NCBI RefSeq assembly: GCF_018141105.1
Contig: NZ_CP054839.1
Location: 620,001-684,000 of the forward strand
Direction of reading: 5' to 3'
DNA length: 64,000 nt
From: Saccharopolyspora erythraea
Lineage (GTDB): Bacteria; Actinomycetota; Actinomycetes; Mycobacteriales; Pseudonocardiaceae
Under the pieces are notes generated by a model. That model saw nothing but the letters and a program-made list of their open reading frames with translations. It was not told the origin of the DNA and ran no database searches. Within the stretch, counting starts at the first letter, position 1. Every line of letters begins with the position of its first letter. Both the position numbers and the translations under genes were made by a program. This document shows positions 62,951-64,000 of this stretch, one piece after another.

Positions 62951-64000
62951 CCGTGGAGAGCTTCCCCAACGCCTGGCACGCCGTCGTGGACCACCTGCGC
63001 GACGCCGGTGTCTCCGTCCTGTTCGGACTGCCCGGCGACGACCTCGAAGCGCTTTGCGCGCTGGAGAAGGCAGGCATGCGCATGGTGCTGTGCCGGGACC
63101 AGCGCAACGCGGTGTGCATGGCCGCCGGCTACGCGATCCAGTCCGGGCGGCCCGGGGTGTGCGTGGTGGGCAAGGGACCGGCGACGGCGAACGCGGTCGG
63201 CGGACTGCTCGAGGCGCGCAGCGCCGGCGCGCCGGTGGTGGTGCTGGCCGGAGGCACGGCGGCCGACCGCCGGGGTAGCGGAGCGTTCCAGGAGCTGGAG
63301 CAGATCCCGCTGGTGACGCCGGTCGTGAAGTGGGCGCACCGGATCGACCACGCCGACCGGGTGGTGCCCGCGGTGGAGAAGGCGTTCCTGCTCGCGGGGT
63401 CCGGTGCCCCGGGCCCGGTGTACCTGGAGATCCCGGACCACCTGGCACACGTGCCGGTCAGCCGGTTCCGGGCTTGGTCGCCGCCTGCTCTGGTCGGAGC
63501 GACCGCGGTGTCCGGCACCGGGCCGGCCGTCGCCGCGCTGGAGGCGAGCCGGCGTCCGATCCTGCTGGTGGGCGGCGGAATGCGGCACCGCAACGGAGAC
63601 GGGGTGCTGGAGTCCTTCGCCGACACCGCCGGTGCGGCCGTGTTCAGCACCGCGTCCGGTCGCGGCACCGCGTCGGAGGACCACCCGCTGTTCTGCGGGC
63701 TCGCCGGGCTCTACTGCCCGGAGGCCGCCGCCGAGCTGTGGCGCACCACGGACCTGGTGGTCGCGGTGGGCACCGCGCTGGAGGAGACCGCCACCTACGG
63801 CTGGGACGGGGCCATCGGCGCCGAAACCCCTGTCGTGCAGGTGAACTCCGACCCGGGCGGCCTGTCCACCGAGTACGGCGGCCTCCGAGTGGTGGGCGAC
63901 GGCGCCGACGTGCTGCGCGCATGGACCCGTGCGCTCGCTTCGAAGCCGCGGGACGAGTCGTGGCCGGCCGCTATCGAGCGGTGCCGCGCCGACGTGCGGG
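62947..64000 (+). CDS. ThDP-dependent enzyme, acetolactate-synthase-like (right-truncated)
   Basis: The first ~351 residues of a ThDP enzyme are visible and the gene runs off the window. The pyrimidine-binding domain is present: VSVLFGLPGDDLEAL, VVGKGPATANAVGGLLEARS. The central domain includes ILLVGGGMRH and VVAVGTALEET. The usual catalytic HE pair aligns with D51-Q52 (CRDQRNAVCMAAGYA), so the Glu that activates ThDP appears to be Gln. GTG 62947 overlaps the fusion gene stop (GTGA). Possible roles are decarboxylation or acyloin-type ligation of the aldehyde made upstream. Confidence 0.83.
   Translation, partial: MTVESFPNAWHAVVDHLRDAGVSVLFGLPGDDLEALCALEKAGMRMVLCRDQRNAVCMAAGYAIQSGRPGVCVVGKGPATANAVGGLLEARSAGAPVVVLAGGTAADRRGSGAFQELEQIPLVTPVVKWAHRIDHADRVVPAVEKAFLLAGSGAPGPVYLEIPDHLAHVPVSRFRAWSPPALVGATAVSGTGPAVAALEASRRPILLVGGGMRHRNGDGVLESFADTAGAAVFSTASGRGTASEDHPLFCGLAGLYCPEAAAELWRTTDLVVAVGTALEETATYGWDGAIGAETPVVQVNSDPGGLSTEYGGLRVVGDGADVLRAWTRALASKPRDESWPAAIERCRADVR

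Overview
The window is high-GC actinobacterial DNA. GTG starts, ATGA/GTGA gene overlaps and many apparently leaderless genes are common. It carries a conservon (sensor kinase, roadblock, DUF742, GTPase), an ESX-type secretion locus and mycothiol-synthase-like acetyltransferase domains. Gene content and order point to the Pseudonocardiaceae, and Saccharopolyspora is a good guess; this is inference, not a database result. The gene order Rv0862c-like / small protein / moaC / mog-moaE / rpf / moaD / moaA / YccF / cspB / DUF2771 / MFS / DUF3027 matches, from memory, the Rv0862c-Rv0877 block of Mycobacterium tuberculosis. Here that block has been opened in several places by extra genes.

Layout. 0-6 kb: the end of a benzoylformate decarboxylase gene, a DUF418 membrane protein, and a nitrate/sulfonate/taurine-type ABC operon with a Tat lipoprotein receptor. 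6.6-11.9 kb: a four-gene conservon. 12.3-22.4 kb: a helicase-associated protein, a malic enzyme and molybdenum cofactor genes (moaC, a mogA-moaE fusion, moaD, moaA) around an rpf gene that has a c-di-AMP (ydaO) riboswitch and a perfect Crp-type site. 22.5-26.5 kb: a Mop/HTH regulator, modABC and a coupled HAD phosphatase, so molybdate uptake sits beside cofactor synthesis. 26.5-30 kb: small genes, a PhzF-like protein and an acyl-CoA ligase.

30.1-43.5 kb: an incomplete type VII secretion locus (eccD, an EspI-like ATPase, eccC and three accessory genes) faces an oppositely oriented cassette of three WXG100-like proteins, a 1001-residue polymorphic toxin (RelA/SpoT-like module plus papain-fold C-terminal domain), a probable immunity protein and an HD protein. 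44-54 kb: an R2-like ligand-binding oxidase, a HAD protein, a cold-shock protein, a DUF2771 lipoprotein, an MFS protein, a glutaminyl cyclase, DUF3027 and a large sacsin-like GHKL protein. 53.9-54.95 kb: an IS5-family insertion sequence with a hairpin over its start site.

55.1-64 kb: an XRE regulator with a divergent zinc-ribbon-like small protein, then a tightly coupled operon of ABC exporter, tandem-GNAT protein, an adenylation/aldehyde-dehydrogenase fusion and a ThDP enzyme that runs off the window. This right-hand operon is the best candidate for an undescribed pathway. It could activate an acid, reduce it to an aldehyde and pass it to a ThDP enzyme whose usual catalytic Glu is replaced. 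The toxin cassette is the second candidate.
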